NCBI GenBank assembly: GCA_038124645.1
Contig: JAYPCI010000005.1
Span: 1 to 60,151 of the forward strand
Direction: 5' to 3'
Length of the DNA stretch: 60,151 nucleotides
DNA from: JAYPCI01 sp038124645
Lineage (GTDB): Bacteria; Pseudomonadota; Alphaproteobacteria; Pelagibacterales; Pelagibacteraceae
Shown here: piece by piece, positions 7,960-15,224 of the stretch
How positions within the stretch are numbered: position 1 is the stretch's first letter
How the letters are laid out: every line of letters begins with the position of its first letter
The notes under the pieces: model-generated
Database searches by the model: none
Told to the model about the DNA's origin: nothing
What the model saw: the letters and a program-made list of their open reading frames with translations, nothing else
Program-made: the position numbers and the translations under genes

Positions 7960-8355
7960 TTATATTTTAGAAAGGAGTTCTTTCGGTAATTTGGTAACGG
8001 AACCCTTGGAGTTAACAATTGCCAGTTCTACAGTTGATGTCACTAAAATTTCAGTTTTTCTAAAGACTTCTTGGAGCAAGATAAGACGAACTGGCGATTT
8101 TTTGATCACGGATGACTTAATCTCAATTTGATCTTCAAAATGAGCCGATTTAAGATATTTAATATCACACTCTTTAACCACAAAAATGCAGTCATATTGA
8201 TCCTTAAGTTCTTTATGGCTTAACTTTAGACGGTCATAAATCATCTCAGTTCTTGCCCTTTCGGTAAATTTTAGATAGTTGGCATAATAAACAACGCCAC
8301 CCACGTCGGTATCTTCATAGTAAATCCTTAACTGGATAGTATGCTTAGCGCTCAT
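7960..8355 (-). CDS. ybgC: Acyl-CoA thioesterase, YbgC/4-hydroxybenzoyl-CoA thioesterase type
   Basis: This 131-residue protein is a hotdog-fold thioesterase. It carries the YbgC signature IYYEDTDVGGVVYYANYL with the catalytic Asp, followed by FTERARTEMI. YbgC proteins hydrolyse short acyl-CoA or acyl-ACP and are normally part of tol-pal clusters, where they associate with membranes. Here tolQRAB-pal are not adjacent; the next genes are DUF4396-like and an exported hydrolase. Length is typical. The 500 bases upstream hold no long gene but two candidate microproteins. Confidence 0.93.
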   Translation of the reverse strand: MSAKHTIQLRIYYEDTDVGGVVYYANYLKFTERARTEMIYDRLKLSHKELKDQYDCIFVVKECDIKYLKSAHFEDQIEIKSSVIKKSPVRLILLQEVFRKTEILVTSTVELAIVNSKGSVTKLPKELLSKI

Positions 8356-8417
8356 TTGAGCGATATTACCTTGAATAGATAGAAATTGTCTAGATAGTGT
8401 ATTTTTGAGTGTTTAGA

Positions 8418-8504
8418 TTATTCTTTCCAGTCACATTCAGAATATTCCTGATTGTAGTCATATTCTTGGAAAGCACCCTCGCTTAAATAATCTTCCATAG
8501 ACAT
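8418..8504 (-). CDS. Candidate 28-residue acidic microprotein
   Basis: A minus-strand frame of 28 codons starts MSMEDYLSEG and ends SECDWKE. It is rich in Glu, Asp and Tyr with one Cys and one Trp, which is unlike a random AT-rich frame where Lys, Ile, Asn and Phe dominate. It lies upstream of ybgC on the same strand. There is no good ribosome-binding site, and a hairpin (6-bp ATTGCT/AGCAAT stem, 8509-8534) lies just upstream. No family is recognised. Confidence 0.35.
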   Translation of the reverse strand: MSMEDYLSEGAFQEYDYNQEYSECDWKE

Positions 8505-8600
8505 AACTATTGCTATTTTTAGATAAAAAGCAATAAGCAAAAATTCATTTTAGGTCAAAAAAGATCAATATTTATCTAATGTTTTGAGAGATATTAACGC

Positions 8601-8696
8601 TTAGTTGTCAAATTCTTTTTGAAATTTAACAAGCGAAGAGACAAAACCTCTAAGAAGTTTTGCGAAATTCTTTTCTATTTTTTTTAATGTTTTCAT
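8601..8696 (-). CDS. Candidate 31-residue amphipathic microprotein
   Basis: A minus-strand ATG frame encodes 31 residues (MKTLKKIEKNFAKLLRG then FVSSLVKFQKEFDN). The regular spacing of Leu/Phe/Ile against Lys/Glu gives a strongly amphipathic helix, as in small membrane-surface peptides. It sits beside the phased TTAAGA array and points away from the lipoprotein at 8850, so the array may serve both. No family is recognised. The 96 bases between it and the 28-residue frame show only AT-rich sequence. Confidence 0.4.
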   Translation of the reverse strand: MKTLKKIEKNFAKLLRGFVSSLVKFQKEFDN

Positions 8697-8720
8697 TACT
8701 TTTAACTTAATAATAATTAA

Positions 8721-8780
8721 TTAATTATTAATTAAGATTTAATTAAGAATAAATTAAGACTTTTTTAAGATTTTATTAAT
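8721..8780. repeat. Helically phased TTAA/TTAAGA direct-repeat array, candidate regulator binding site
   Basis: TTAAGA occurs at 8732, 8743, 8754 and 8765, exactly 11 bases apart, and TTAA continues in the same register at 8721 and 8776. A hexamer with a five-base spacer in tandem is the architecture of operators for OmpR/PhoB-type response regulators (Pho box, PhoP box). It lies about 70 bases before the lipoprotein gene and just upstream of the divergent 31-residue frame. The binding protein is not known; ChvI in this window belongs to that regulator class. Confidence 0.5.
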
Positions 8781-8849
8781 TTTTAATGTGACATATTTGA
8801 AACAATTTTGAAACAAACATTAATCATATCTAACCACTAAATAGTATTT

Positions 8850-9047
8850 ATGAAACAAATATTACTCTTAGTAGCTGCGCTAGTTTTAACCAACTGTACG
8901 GCTCATTCGGTCAAATTAGGTAAAAAATGTACAGTAGCTGATAGTTCCGGAGCGTATGAAAAATCATATATCTGGATAGTCGATAAAGCTACCAATGGAA
9001 GTTTTGACCAAAAAATTAATAAAGCAAATTGTAAAAAAAATAGTTAA
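8850..9047 (+). CDS. Small putative lipoprotein
   Basis: The 65-residue product starts with a lipoprotein-type signal (MKQILLLVAALVLTNC). The residue before the Cys is Asn rather than the usual Gly, Ala or Ser, so lipidation is likely but not certain. The mature part is about 50 residues with two further Cys (KKCTVAD and ANCKKNS), which may form a disulfide, and an aromatic stretch (YIWIVDK). No family is recognised. It is preceded by the phased TTAAGA array and followed by a strong hairpin and another small membrane protein. Confidence 0.7.
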   Translation: MKQILLLVAALVLTNCTAHSVKLGKKCTVADSSGAYEKSYIWIVDKATNGSFDQKINKANCKKNS

Positions 9048-9061
9048 TTGTACTTTTAAAA

Positions 9062-9091
9062 ATGGCCTTGTCTTGCTATAGATGAGGCCAT
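9062..9091 (+). promoter_or_regulatory. Hairpin covering the ribosome-binding site and start of the following microprotein gene
   Basis: ATGGCCTTGTC (9062-9072) pairs with GATGAGGCCAT (9081-9091) through eleven pairs including two G-T wobbles, with an eight-base loop. The right arm contains the GAGG at 9084-9087 and the first two bases of the ATG at 9090. It may block translation of the downstream frame, or act as a terminator for the lipoprotein gene, although no uridine tract follows. Confidence 0.5.
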
Positions 9092-9257
9092 GAGTATAAC
9101 CTTCATTGCCATAACTTGTGTAATTATCATCGCTGTACTCATAATCTTTCCCTTAGTTATCTCTAGAAAAGCAGAAAAAGACGCTAATCCTAAGAAAACA
9201 GAGTGGGATAAAATTGTGGAGTATGGCAATAAGATAAATAAAAAAGATAAAAGTTAG
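9090..9257 (+). CDS. Candidate 55-residue single-span membrane protein
   Basis: An ATG frame encodes 55 residues with one hydrophobic N-terminal segment (TFIAITCVIIIAVLIIFPLV) and a lysine-rich cytoplasmic tail (KIVEYGNKINKKDKS). GAGG lies two bases before the start, which is close but usable. The end overlaps the stop of the convergent exonuclease gene by four bases. No family is recognised. The ideal membrane-anchor layout and the compact packing between neighbours support a real gene. Confidence 0.55.
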   Translation: MSITFIAITCVIIIAVLIIFPLVISRKAEKDANPKKTEWDKIVEYGNKINKKDKS

Positions 9258-9931
9258 TAGTGACTTTGTTGGGTTAAATGTCTTTTAATTGAATAAGATT
9301 TTTTCATTAATTTTGTTAAATCATAAATTGTTCTAAATCCGTTTTGTTCTGCTATGGCAATTAACTTAATAAATAGTTTTGCTGTCATTAAACTATCACC
9401 ATAAGCTGTATGTCGATCTGAAACTAAAATTTTGAAATGATGACAGAGATCAGTTAATCCATGGCTGCGTAATTCAGGCAATAAACTTATGGCTAAATTT
9501 AAAGTATCTAAGACAATATTATTTTTAAATTTTAATCTTAATTCACTATAAGGAATAATATTTTTAATAAAGCCTATATCAAAATCAATATTGTGACCAA
9601 CAATAATATTGTTCCCAATAAAGCTTGCAAATTCATGCTCAACCTCTCTGATTTTAGGTTTTCCTTTTATATCCCTAGGATAAATGCCGTGAACCTGTGA
9701 AGATTTTATTGGAATATCTCTTTCTGGATCAATGATTTGATCAAATTTAGTTTTATAATTAATCTCCAAATTGTTTATTGTTACAGCACCAATTGATACT
9801 ATTCGATCACCCTGATTGACATCAAATCCTGTTGTTTCGGTATCGAGCACACAATAAGTTTGATCACGCGCTAGCAAATCATTATGGGGTTTTGGAAATA
9901 AATTTTTAATAAACTCAAACATACTCTTCAC
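9254..9931 (-). CDS. DEDDh 3'-5' exonuclease (DNA polymerase III epsilon-like)
   Basis: The protein has the three exonuclease motifs of the DnaQ family: VLDTETTGF (ExoI), VGHNIDFDIGF (ExoII), and DRHTAYGDSLMTA with the catalytic His and Asp (ExoIII). At about 225 residues it is a stand-alone DnaQ-like protein; the replicative epsilon subunit usually has a polymerase-clamp-binding tail that I cannot identify here. The start is set at GTG, six bases after GGAG; TTG one codon earlier and ATG three codons later are alternatives. It overlaps the end of the CBS/DUF294 gene. Such DnaQ-like exonucleases often follow CBS/DUF294 genes, which suggests a joint, poorly understood role. Confidence 0.88.
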   Translation of the reverse strand: MKSMFEFIKNLFPKPHNDLLARDQTYCVLDTETTGFDVNQGDRIVSIGAVTINNLEINYKTKFDQIIDPERDIPIKSSQVHGIYPRDIKGKPKIREVEHEFASFIGNNIIVGHNIDFDIGFIKNIIPYSELRLKFKNNIVLDTLNLAISLLPELRSHGLTDLCHHFKILVSDRHTAYGDSLMTAKLFIKLIAIAEQNGFRTIYDLTKLMKKSYSIKRHLTQQSHY

Positions 9932-11390
9932 CAAAATCTCCTTTTAATTTTAACTTGAGATCTTTAATCTTTTTTAAATAAATTTTAAGTATACTTTTTT
10001 CCCGAGAAGTTAAAAATCTTGGATCAATAAAGTTTTTAATCACTTTATTTTCTTTTGATCTGATAATTTGATTCTTTAATAAAATATTGGATAAAAATTT
10101 AAAAGCGCCTCTAAAAAAATCTTCCTCGGACTCTGTAAATACTCCTAAAGCAGTTAATTTTGATAGTCGAACTAAAGTGCTGACAGAATCTACTTTGTTT
10201 TTCATTGAATACATACGAATAGACTCAACTAAGGGTAATGTTCCAGTATGTTTCAAATTCAACATACCCAAGTTTTCTTGATCTTCTTTTTCCAGAATAA
10301 ACTGTCCAAAAAATCCAATGGCAGCATTTGTCCCCTCGTCACGTTTATATAAATATTTCAAAAACTGTGGTGACTCTTCCAATCGATTTAATAGATAATT
10401 TCTAAGGTTCTTGGCTAAATTTGCATCTCCGTAAATGGCTCTAAAATCGTAAAGCATATCCATGTAACGAAGCGAGTCGTCATTGGGTTTTTGTACCCAA
10501 TTATTTATTTGCTCTTTCCAATTTTTAAGCGATTTTCTCCACAAAGGATTGGTAGCCATAAGATCGCCTTTACAAAGTGGAATGCCTGCTCGGTCTAGTA
10601 AGATCGTAAATTCATTAGCTAGTTCATAAAAATACTGATCTATATTCTTTAGTGTTTCCTCAGAGGCATTGTCTGTTTCATAAATTATTCCATTGTCTTG
10701 ATCGGGATGCAAGTAACTCTCCATTCTTCCACCTGAGCCCATCGTGAGCACACAGTAATTGGGGATTGTTTTGATAATTTTTTTTTTAGCTACTCTCTCT
10801 GTAGCTAAATCAATGCATCGCCGATAAATTATATTATTAAGAAAACTTAATAGATAACTTATATCCAAAGGATTTACTTGTTCCTCATAAAGTTTCCAAG
10901 CTAAGTCTGTTTGTTCAGTTTTAATTTTAATGATACCAGCTTCGGTGTTTTCAGTAGTAACGCGATCAATACTTTCCATCAACGAACCTAATTCAGCGGA
11001 CAACGCTGCAGGGAGATGAATGATGCCAACAACACGATTAGAAGAGTTTAGTACCGGCATATGCCTAAAATTATATTTACGCATTTGACCAACACAATGA
11101 AACAAAAGATCATCCTCGAAAACGAATTGTACTGGCGTCGACATAAATTTATCAACGCGATCTTTAGGATCAGCATTAAAGGTAATTTTGTTTAGAATAT
11201 CTCGTTCAGTAATGATGCCGTTGATTAAATTGTTGTCGTGTACAATAATAACTGATTTCTTCTCATTTTTAAGTTTTTCAATAGCAACACCAATATCAGT
11301 TTCTTTTTTTACGATTATAAAGTCATCAGATAAATAATCTTTGATTTGTTTGGTGAATATATCGACACTCGTTGATCTTTTAAAAACCAT
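9915..11390 (-). CDS. CBS-domain / DUF294 nucleotidyltransferase-like signalling protein
   Basis: The 491-residue protein has a CBS pair at about residues 15-140 (IIVHDNNLINGIITERDIL and HMPVLNSSNRVVGIIH), then a DUF294 nucleotidyltransferase-like domain with the GlnD-like block GSGGRMESYLHPDQDNG near residue 230, and a helical DUF294 C-terminal domain. CBS pairs bind adenine nucleotides; the GlnD-like domain suggests nucleotidyl transfer, but no substrate is established. The gene is in a leftward operon: lysine-rich protein, this gene after five bases, then the DnaQ-like exonuclease overlapping its end. Confidence 0.9.
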   Translation of the reverse strand: MVFKRSTSVDIFTKQIKDYLSDDFIIVKKETDIGVAIEKLKNEKKSVIIVHDNNLINGIITERDILNKITFNADPKDRVDKFMSTPVQFVFEDDLLFHCVGQMRKYNFRHMPVLNSSNRVVGIIHLPAALSAELGSLMESIDRVTTENTEAGIIKIKTEQTDLAWKLYEEQVNPLDISYLLSFLNNIIYRRCIDLATERVAKKKIIKTIPNYCVLTMGSGGRMESYLHPDQDNGIIYETDNASEETLKNIDQYFYELANEFTILLDRAGIPLCKGDLMATNPLWRKSLKNWKEQINNWVQKPNDDSLRYMDMLYDFRAIYGDANLAKNLRNYLLNRLEESPQFLKYLYKRDEGTNAAIGFFGQFILEKEDQENLGMLNLKHTGTLPLVESIRMYSMKNKVDSVSTLVRLSKLTALGVFTESEEDFFRGAFKFLSNILLKNQIIRSKENKVIKNFIDPRFLTSREKSILKIYLKKIKDLKLKLKGDFGEEYV

Positions 11391-11395
11391 ATTTG

Positions 11396-12586
11396 TTAAC
11401 TGGCTTTTTTAGCTTTACGTTCTCGGTCTAATAATTGCGTAATAGAGTCCACCATTACATCACTTGCTTTGAATATCTCATTAGCTTTAAACTCATGTGA
11501 AATATTTTTTTCCTGATCTGTTTTATCCTCAATGATAATACCTTCGTCAGGTTTATTGTTTTTAATATAAATTAACATAAGCCAATCTTCATCGGGTCGG
11601 TCATCCCATTTAATAAATATTTCTCCACTTTCAAATCTTCGGTCAATCACCCTCAAGATGCTTAGGTATTTTGGAATATAACGCTTATTAATTTGATAAC
11701 ACAAGCTGTGTGCTGAGCGATAAAAACTTTCTAATGCAAATTCTATTTTTTGTCTCTCAATATGATATTGTTTTTCTTTTTCTAAAAGATCCTCTCGAGT
11801 ATCCCCTTCTAAAATATTAACACCTAATTGTTGAACTCTTTCTCTGATCTTCTGATCTCTAATCGCTTGATACTTTTCTTTTATTTTATTAATTCGGTCT
11901 TGGACTTCAGAGTAATTTTCTCTTTCTTGCTGTAAAACATATTTTTCTAAGGCTTTAATTTCTTGAACTTCTCGTTTTCTGAAAGCCTCTATCTTTTTCT
12001 CTAATTTTAATTGTTCTAAAAATTTTCTTTGTTTTTCAGCTTGTTCTTTTCTAACTAAAGCTTGCTCTGCTTTTAAAAACTTTTGTAGTTCCCGTTTTCG
12101 ATCTTTTTCAAATCTAAGTTCTTCTCTTAATTCTTTTTGTTTTTCTAAGACTTCTAGTTCTTTAGCTTTTTTTGCTTCCTTAATGGCTGCAATTTTTTCT
12201 AAACGCATTAAACGTAATTTTTGTTTTCTTTCTTTTTCTGCCTTGGCTATTTTATCTCTTTTGGCTTTTTGGATTTTTTTTGAAATATCCTTGATCAGAT
12301 CTTCAATTTTTTTTTTAAAATTTAACTGAATTTTTATTTCCTTTAGCACCTTTTTAAACTTTGATGTAAGTGAATTTTTTGTTTTTTTGATAAATTCTAT
12401 TGATCGAACAGTTATTTGGCTTGCCTTAATCTTTTTTAATTTAGCTCTGCTCCGCCTTATCTTTCTGATTTTTTTAGCTGTTTTTTTGGAACGTTTTTTT
12501 CTTAATTTGGAAGGCTTGCGCTTTTTCCTCTTTAATTTACTTTTAGTTTTTTTGGAGTTCTTTTTTTTACGTTTTTTCTTGCTCAT
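11396..12586 (-). CDS. Lysine-rich coiled-coil protein of unknown function
   Basis: The 396-residue protein has three parts. Residues 1 to about 60 are a disordered, histone H1-like run of Lys and Arg. Residues from about 90 to 280 are a long charged coiled coil rich in KKxxE, EKQ and REL repeats. The last 110 residues form a folded domain (for example YRSAHSLCYQINKRY, FIKWDDRPDEDWLMLIYIK) ending in an alpha-helical tail. I do not recognise a family. The basic head suggests binding to DNA or RNA. It is the first gene of the operon with the CBS/DUF294 protein (five-base gap) and the DnaQ-like exonuclease, and 140 bases of non-coding sequence lie upstream. Confidence 0.85.
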   Translation of the reverse strand: MSKKKRKKKNSKKTKSKLKRKKRKPSKLRKKRSKKTAKKIRKIRRSRAKLKKIKASQITVRSIEFIKKTKNSLTSKFKKVLKEIKIQLNFKKKIEDLIKDISKKIQKAKRDKIAKAEKERKQKLRLMRLEKIAAIKEAKKAKELEVLEKQKELREELRFEKDRKRELQKFLKAEQALVRKEQAEKQRKFLEQLKLEKKIEAFRKREVQEIKALEKYVLQQERENYSEVQDRINKIKEKYQAIRDQKIRERVQQLGVNILEGDTREDLLEKEKQYHIERQKIEFALESFYRSAHSLCYQINKRYIPKYLSILRVIDRRFESGEIFIKWDDRPDEDWLMLIYIKNNKPDEGIIIEDKTDQEKNISHEFKANEIFKASDVMVDSITQLLDRERKAKKAS

Positions 12587-12725
12587 GCTAATACCGAAAT
12601 AATATCAGTATCTTATTTATAAATATAGTGTCTCGAGTAGTAATTGTGGTTAGATTTTTGGCATGATGAAATTGATAAAAAACCTCTTTTTTTATTAAGG
12701 TTACCTAAAAATCTAGCAAGTAACA

Positions 12726-13610
12726 TTAAGCTGCTATATTTGAATTAAATAAAAATTTCAGTGATTTAAGTTTCTCTAAAAGGCTGGTTTTATCTTCTTG
12801 TTTTAATAAAGTAAGTGGCGGTAAAACATGATTATATTTTTCATTCATTTCGCCTAAAAAAGTATGTACAGCGGTAATTAAATTATAGTTTTCAAAAGCT
12901 TCACGGACAGCAACCAAATGTGAGTTGGTTGTCTGTTCTTTCTTGTTTTCAAAGTCGTCAAATACTTTTCTTGCAAGTGAATGGGTAACGTTCGCTGTAG
13001 CTGTGATGCAACCAGCGCATCCTAATTCCAAACCTTTAAGCAGTTTTGACTCTGAACCAGGAAACATTAAAAAATTTGGTAACTTTAAGACTTCAAAAAG
13101 ATTATAGGTTGAATCTTTACAGCCAATTATATTTTTTGGAAAAGCCTCAACTAATTTTTTTACAAATTCTGTAGAAAATTTAAATCCACTAAGTTTTTCA
13201 AAATTGTATAAAATTAATTTTGCTTTTGGATTTTCCTTAATGAGTCCCTCATAAAAATTATACACCCCTTTTTCAGTGTTGCCTTTATAGTATGCGGGCG
13301 GCATCACCAAAAAATAGTTAAAACCGTATTCGACTGCATAGCTAATAATTTCTGAGTTCTCTTTAAGTGAGTTGCAGCCAGTGCCTAAATAAAAATGTTT
13401 TTTTAATTTGTGGGAGGCAATTGTTGAAATTAATTCTTTTTTATCTTGTGTTGAAATTAGCTGACTTTGCCCTGTAGATCCAAAAAAGAATACTCCATGT
13501 AGTCCTTGTTGGATCGTTGACTCTGCATGTTTAATAGTTTCCTCAACATTCAGTGAATTATCTTTGTTAATTATACTGAGCGTGGCAGAATAAATTCCTT
13601 TTTTTAACAT
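12726..13610 (-). CDS. Dihydrodipicolinate synthase family protein (DapA/NanA-type aldolase)
   Basis: The 294-residue TIM-barrel protein has the family landmarks: GSTGQSQLIS in place of the usual G[TS]TGE motif, a conserved Tyr in ILYNFEKLSG, and the Schiff-base Lys in GCKDSTYN. The last conserved glycine block is ELGCAGCITATANV. These enzymes are pyruvate-dependent aldolases. The Glu-to-Gln change in the GTTGE motif and the absence of lysine-pathway neighbours suggest a non-lysine role such as keto-acid sugar aldol cleavage; a true DapA is not excluded. It diverges from the GT9 gene across 46 bases. Confidence 0.87.
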   Translation of the reverse strand: MLKKGIYSATLSIINKDNSLNVEETIKHAESTIQQGLHGVFFFGSTGQSQLISTQDKKELISTIASHKLKKHFYLGTGCNSLKENSEIISYAVEYGFNYFLVMPPAYYKGNTEKGVYNFYEGLIKENPKAKLILYNFEKLSGFKFSTEFVKKLVEAFPKNIIGCKDSTYNLFEVLKLPNFLMFPGSESKLLKGLELGCAGCITATANVTHSLARKVFDDFENKKEQTTNSHLVAVREAFENYNLITAVHTFLGEMNEKYNHVLPPLTLLKQEDKTSLLEKLKSLKFLFNSNIAA

Positions 13611-13656
13611 AAAAAAAACTCAATTTTTTGATTAAAATATAATAACTTCAAACAAA

Positions 13657-14613
13657 ATGAAAGTTCTTGTTATTCAACAAAGAATGGGTATTGGCGATAT
13701 GGTAATTTTCTTACCTTATATTCATGCTATTTCTAATAAATTAAAAACCAAAGTTTCATTGCTAGTAAAAGATAATTCGAGAGCGTCTGATTTATTGGAA
13801 AAGGATTATCATATACAAGAAATAATCACTTTAAGTCGAGATCGGAAAATGCATGGTCATCATGACGGTTTTTTTGGTTTCTTCAAACTGGCCTTTGAAC
13901 TTAGAAAAAAACAGTTTGATGAAGTATTTATCTTTAACAGCTCTTTACGATATAAACTTTTAGCCAAATTTGCTGGGATAAAAAAAATTCACCAATATCC
14001 ACTTTTTCGTAAGAAGGATAATCTTGTTGCCTCAGCTAAAAATTTTACTGAAAGTATTATTCAAGAAACAATTCCTTCCGAACCTATTCTTTATCCAAAT
14101 GGTAGTGAGGTTGAGAAGATAAAAAAAAACCTTGATCTAAATTATAAACGTATTTGCATTGGTTTATCCGCTAGCGGGCCAACAAAACGTTGGGACATTC
14201 AAAACTATCTTAATCTTTGCAAAGAAATTACAAAAACAAAAAAATGTAAATTTTATTTAGCGGGAGGGAAAAATGATATTGAGCTGATTAATCAATTTAA
14301 AAAAACAAAACTTTGGAATGATTGTTTCTCATTTGAAATGCTGTCTATTAAAGAAACTTTACCTTATCTTAAAAATTGTAATCTTTACATTGGCAATGAT
14401 ACTGGCTGGTTGCATATTGCTAACGCCCTTAACATTAAATGTGTTGCTTTATTTATGGATAGTCCAGTTCTTACTTACGGTAATTACTCAAAAAATATCC
14501 ACTGCATTATTCCTGAAGGAGAAACAATGGAAACCACGGTACATGATACCCTGGGAAAAGATAAAATTTCTTTCGAAAAAGTTCTAACTAAGTCTCTCTC
14601 TTTATTGAGCTGA
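13657..14613 (+). CDS. Glycosyltransferase family 9 (heptosyltransferase-like)
   Basis: This 318-residue GT-B protein starts with the GT9 loop GIGDMVIFLPYI, has GLSASGPTKRWD at the start of the second domain, and ends with the donor-binding block IGNDTGWLHIANALN. GT9 enzymes add ADP-heptose or similar sugars to the lipopolysaccharide core at the inner membrane. No other lipopolysaccharide genes adjoin it, so acceptor and donor are not known. The next gene starts two bases after its stop. Confidence 0.88.
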   Translation: MKVLVIQQRMGIGDMVIFLPYIHAISNKLKTKVSLLVKDNSRASDLLEKDYHIQEIITLSRDRKMHGHHDGFFGFFKLAFELRKKQFDEVFIFNSSLRYKLLAKFAGIKKIHQYPLFRKKDNLVASAKNFTESIIQETIPSEPILYPNGSEVEKIKKNLDLNYKRICIGLSASGPTKRWDIQNYLNLCKEITKTKKCKFYLAGGKNDIELINQFKKTKLWNDCFSFEMLSIKETLPYLKNCNLYIGNDTGWLHIANALNIKCVALFMDSPVLTYGNYSKNIHCIIPEGETMETTVHDTLGKDKISFEKVLTKSLSLLS

Positions 14614-14615
14614 AG

Positions 14616-15224
14616 ATGAATCAAGCATTTACAATCCATCAAATCAGAAAATTAGAAAATGAGGAATTTAAAAAACTTAAAAGTTCTTTTATTTTGATGG
14701 AACGTGCAGGCAGTGCTTGTGCTAAATTTATTTTAAATAAATTCACTTTTTCACATGCCACGATCTTGTGTGGTCCAGGTAATAATGCAGGTGATGGATT
14801 TATAATTGCTAGACTTTTAAAAAAAAATAAAAAAAAGGTTTCATTATATTGTTTAAATAAAAATACCTACAGCGGTGATGCCTTAAAGGCTTATAAAAAA
14901 AACAAATTACAAAAAAAAACATTTAAGACTTTTAATATCAAAAAAAACTCACTTATTATTGACTGCTTATTTGGTATTGGTTTGAATAGAAAAATAAAAG
15001 GTATTTTAAAAAATGTTATTTTACTGGTGAATACGAGTGATAATCTCGTCGTTGCAATCGATATTGCCTCCGGACTTAATGGCAATAGTGGTAAAGTAAT
15101 GGGGACAGCTATCAAGGCAAATTATAGTTTAGCTTTACATGGTATTAAGCGTGGTCAGACCAAAAGTTTGGGTAAAAAATTTTCCGGTAAAGTTAAAGTA
15201 ATCGATATTGGAATAAGATCTTAA
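14616..15224 (+). CDS. nnrE: NAD(P)H-hydrate epimerase (YjeF N-terminal domain)
   Basis: The 202-residue protein is the epimerase half of the NAD(P)HX repair system. It has SFILMERAG near the N-terminus, CGPGNNAGDGFIIARLL, DCLFGIGLNR and AIDIASGLNGNSG, all typical of YjeF_N. The C-terminal dehydratase domain, fused in most bacteria, is absent, so the dehydratase must be elsewhere or missing. It follows the GT9 gene closely and overlaps the convergent J-domain gene by four bases. Confidence 0.93.
   Translation: MNQAFTIHQIRKLENEEFKKLKSSFILMERAGSACAKFILNKFTFSHATILCGPGNNAGDGFIIARLLKKNKKKVSLYCLNKNTYSGDALKAYKKNKLQKKTFKTFNIKKNSLIIDCLFGIGLNRKIKGILKNVILLVNTSDNLVVAIDIASGLNGNSGKVMGTAIKANYSLALHGIKRGQTKSLGKKFSGKVKVIDIGIRS

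Noticed and set aside
12651..12715. 9-bp inverted repeat TAGATTTTT / AAAAATCTA between the DapA-like and lysine-rich genes
   Set aside because: All-but-one AT composition and a 47-base spacing make it likely to be chance in this AT-rich region.
14318..14587. 89-codon frame inside the GT9 gene
   Set aside because: It is a shifted frame within a conserved gene; no family features are visible.
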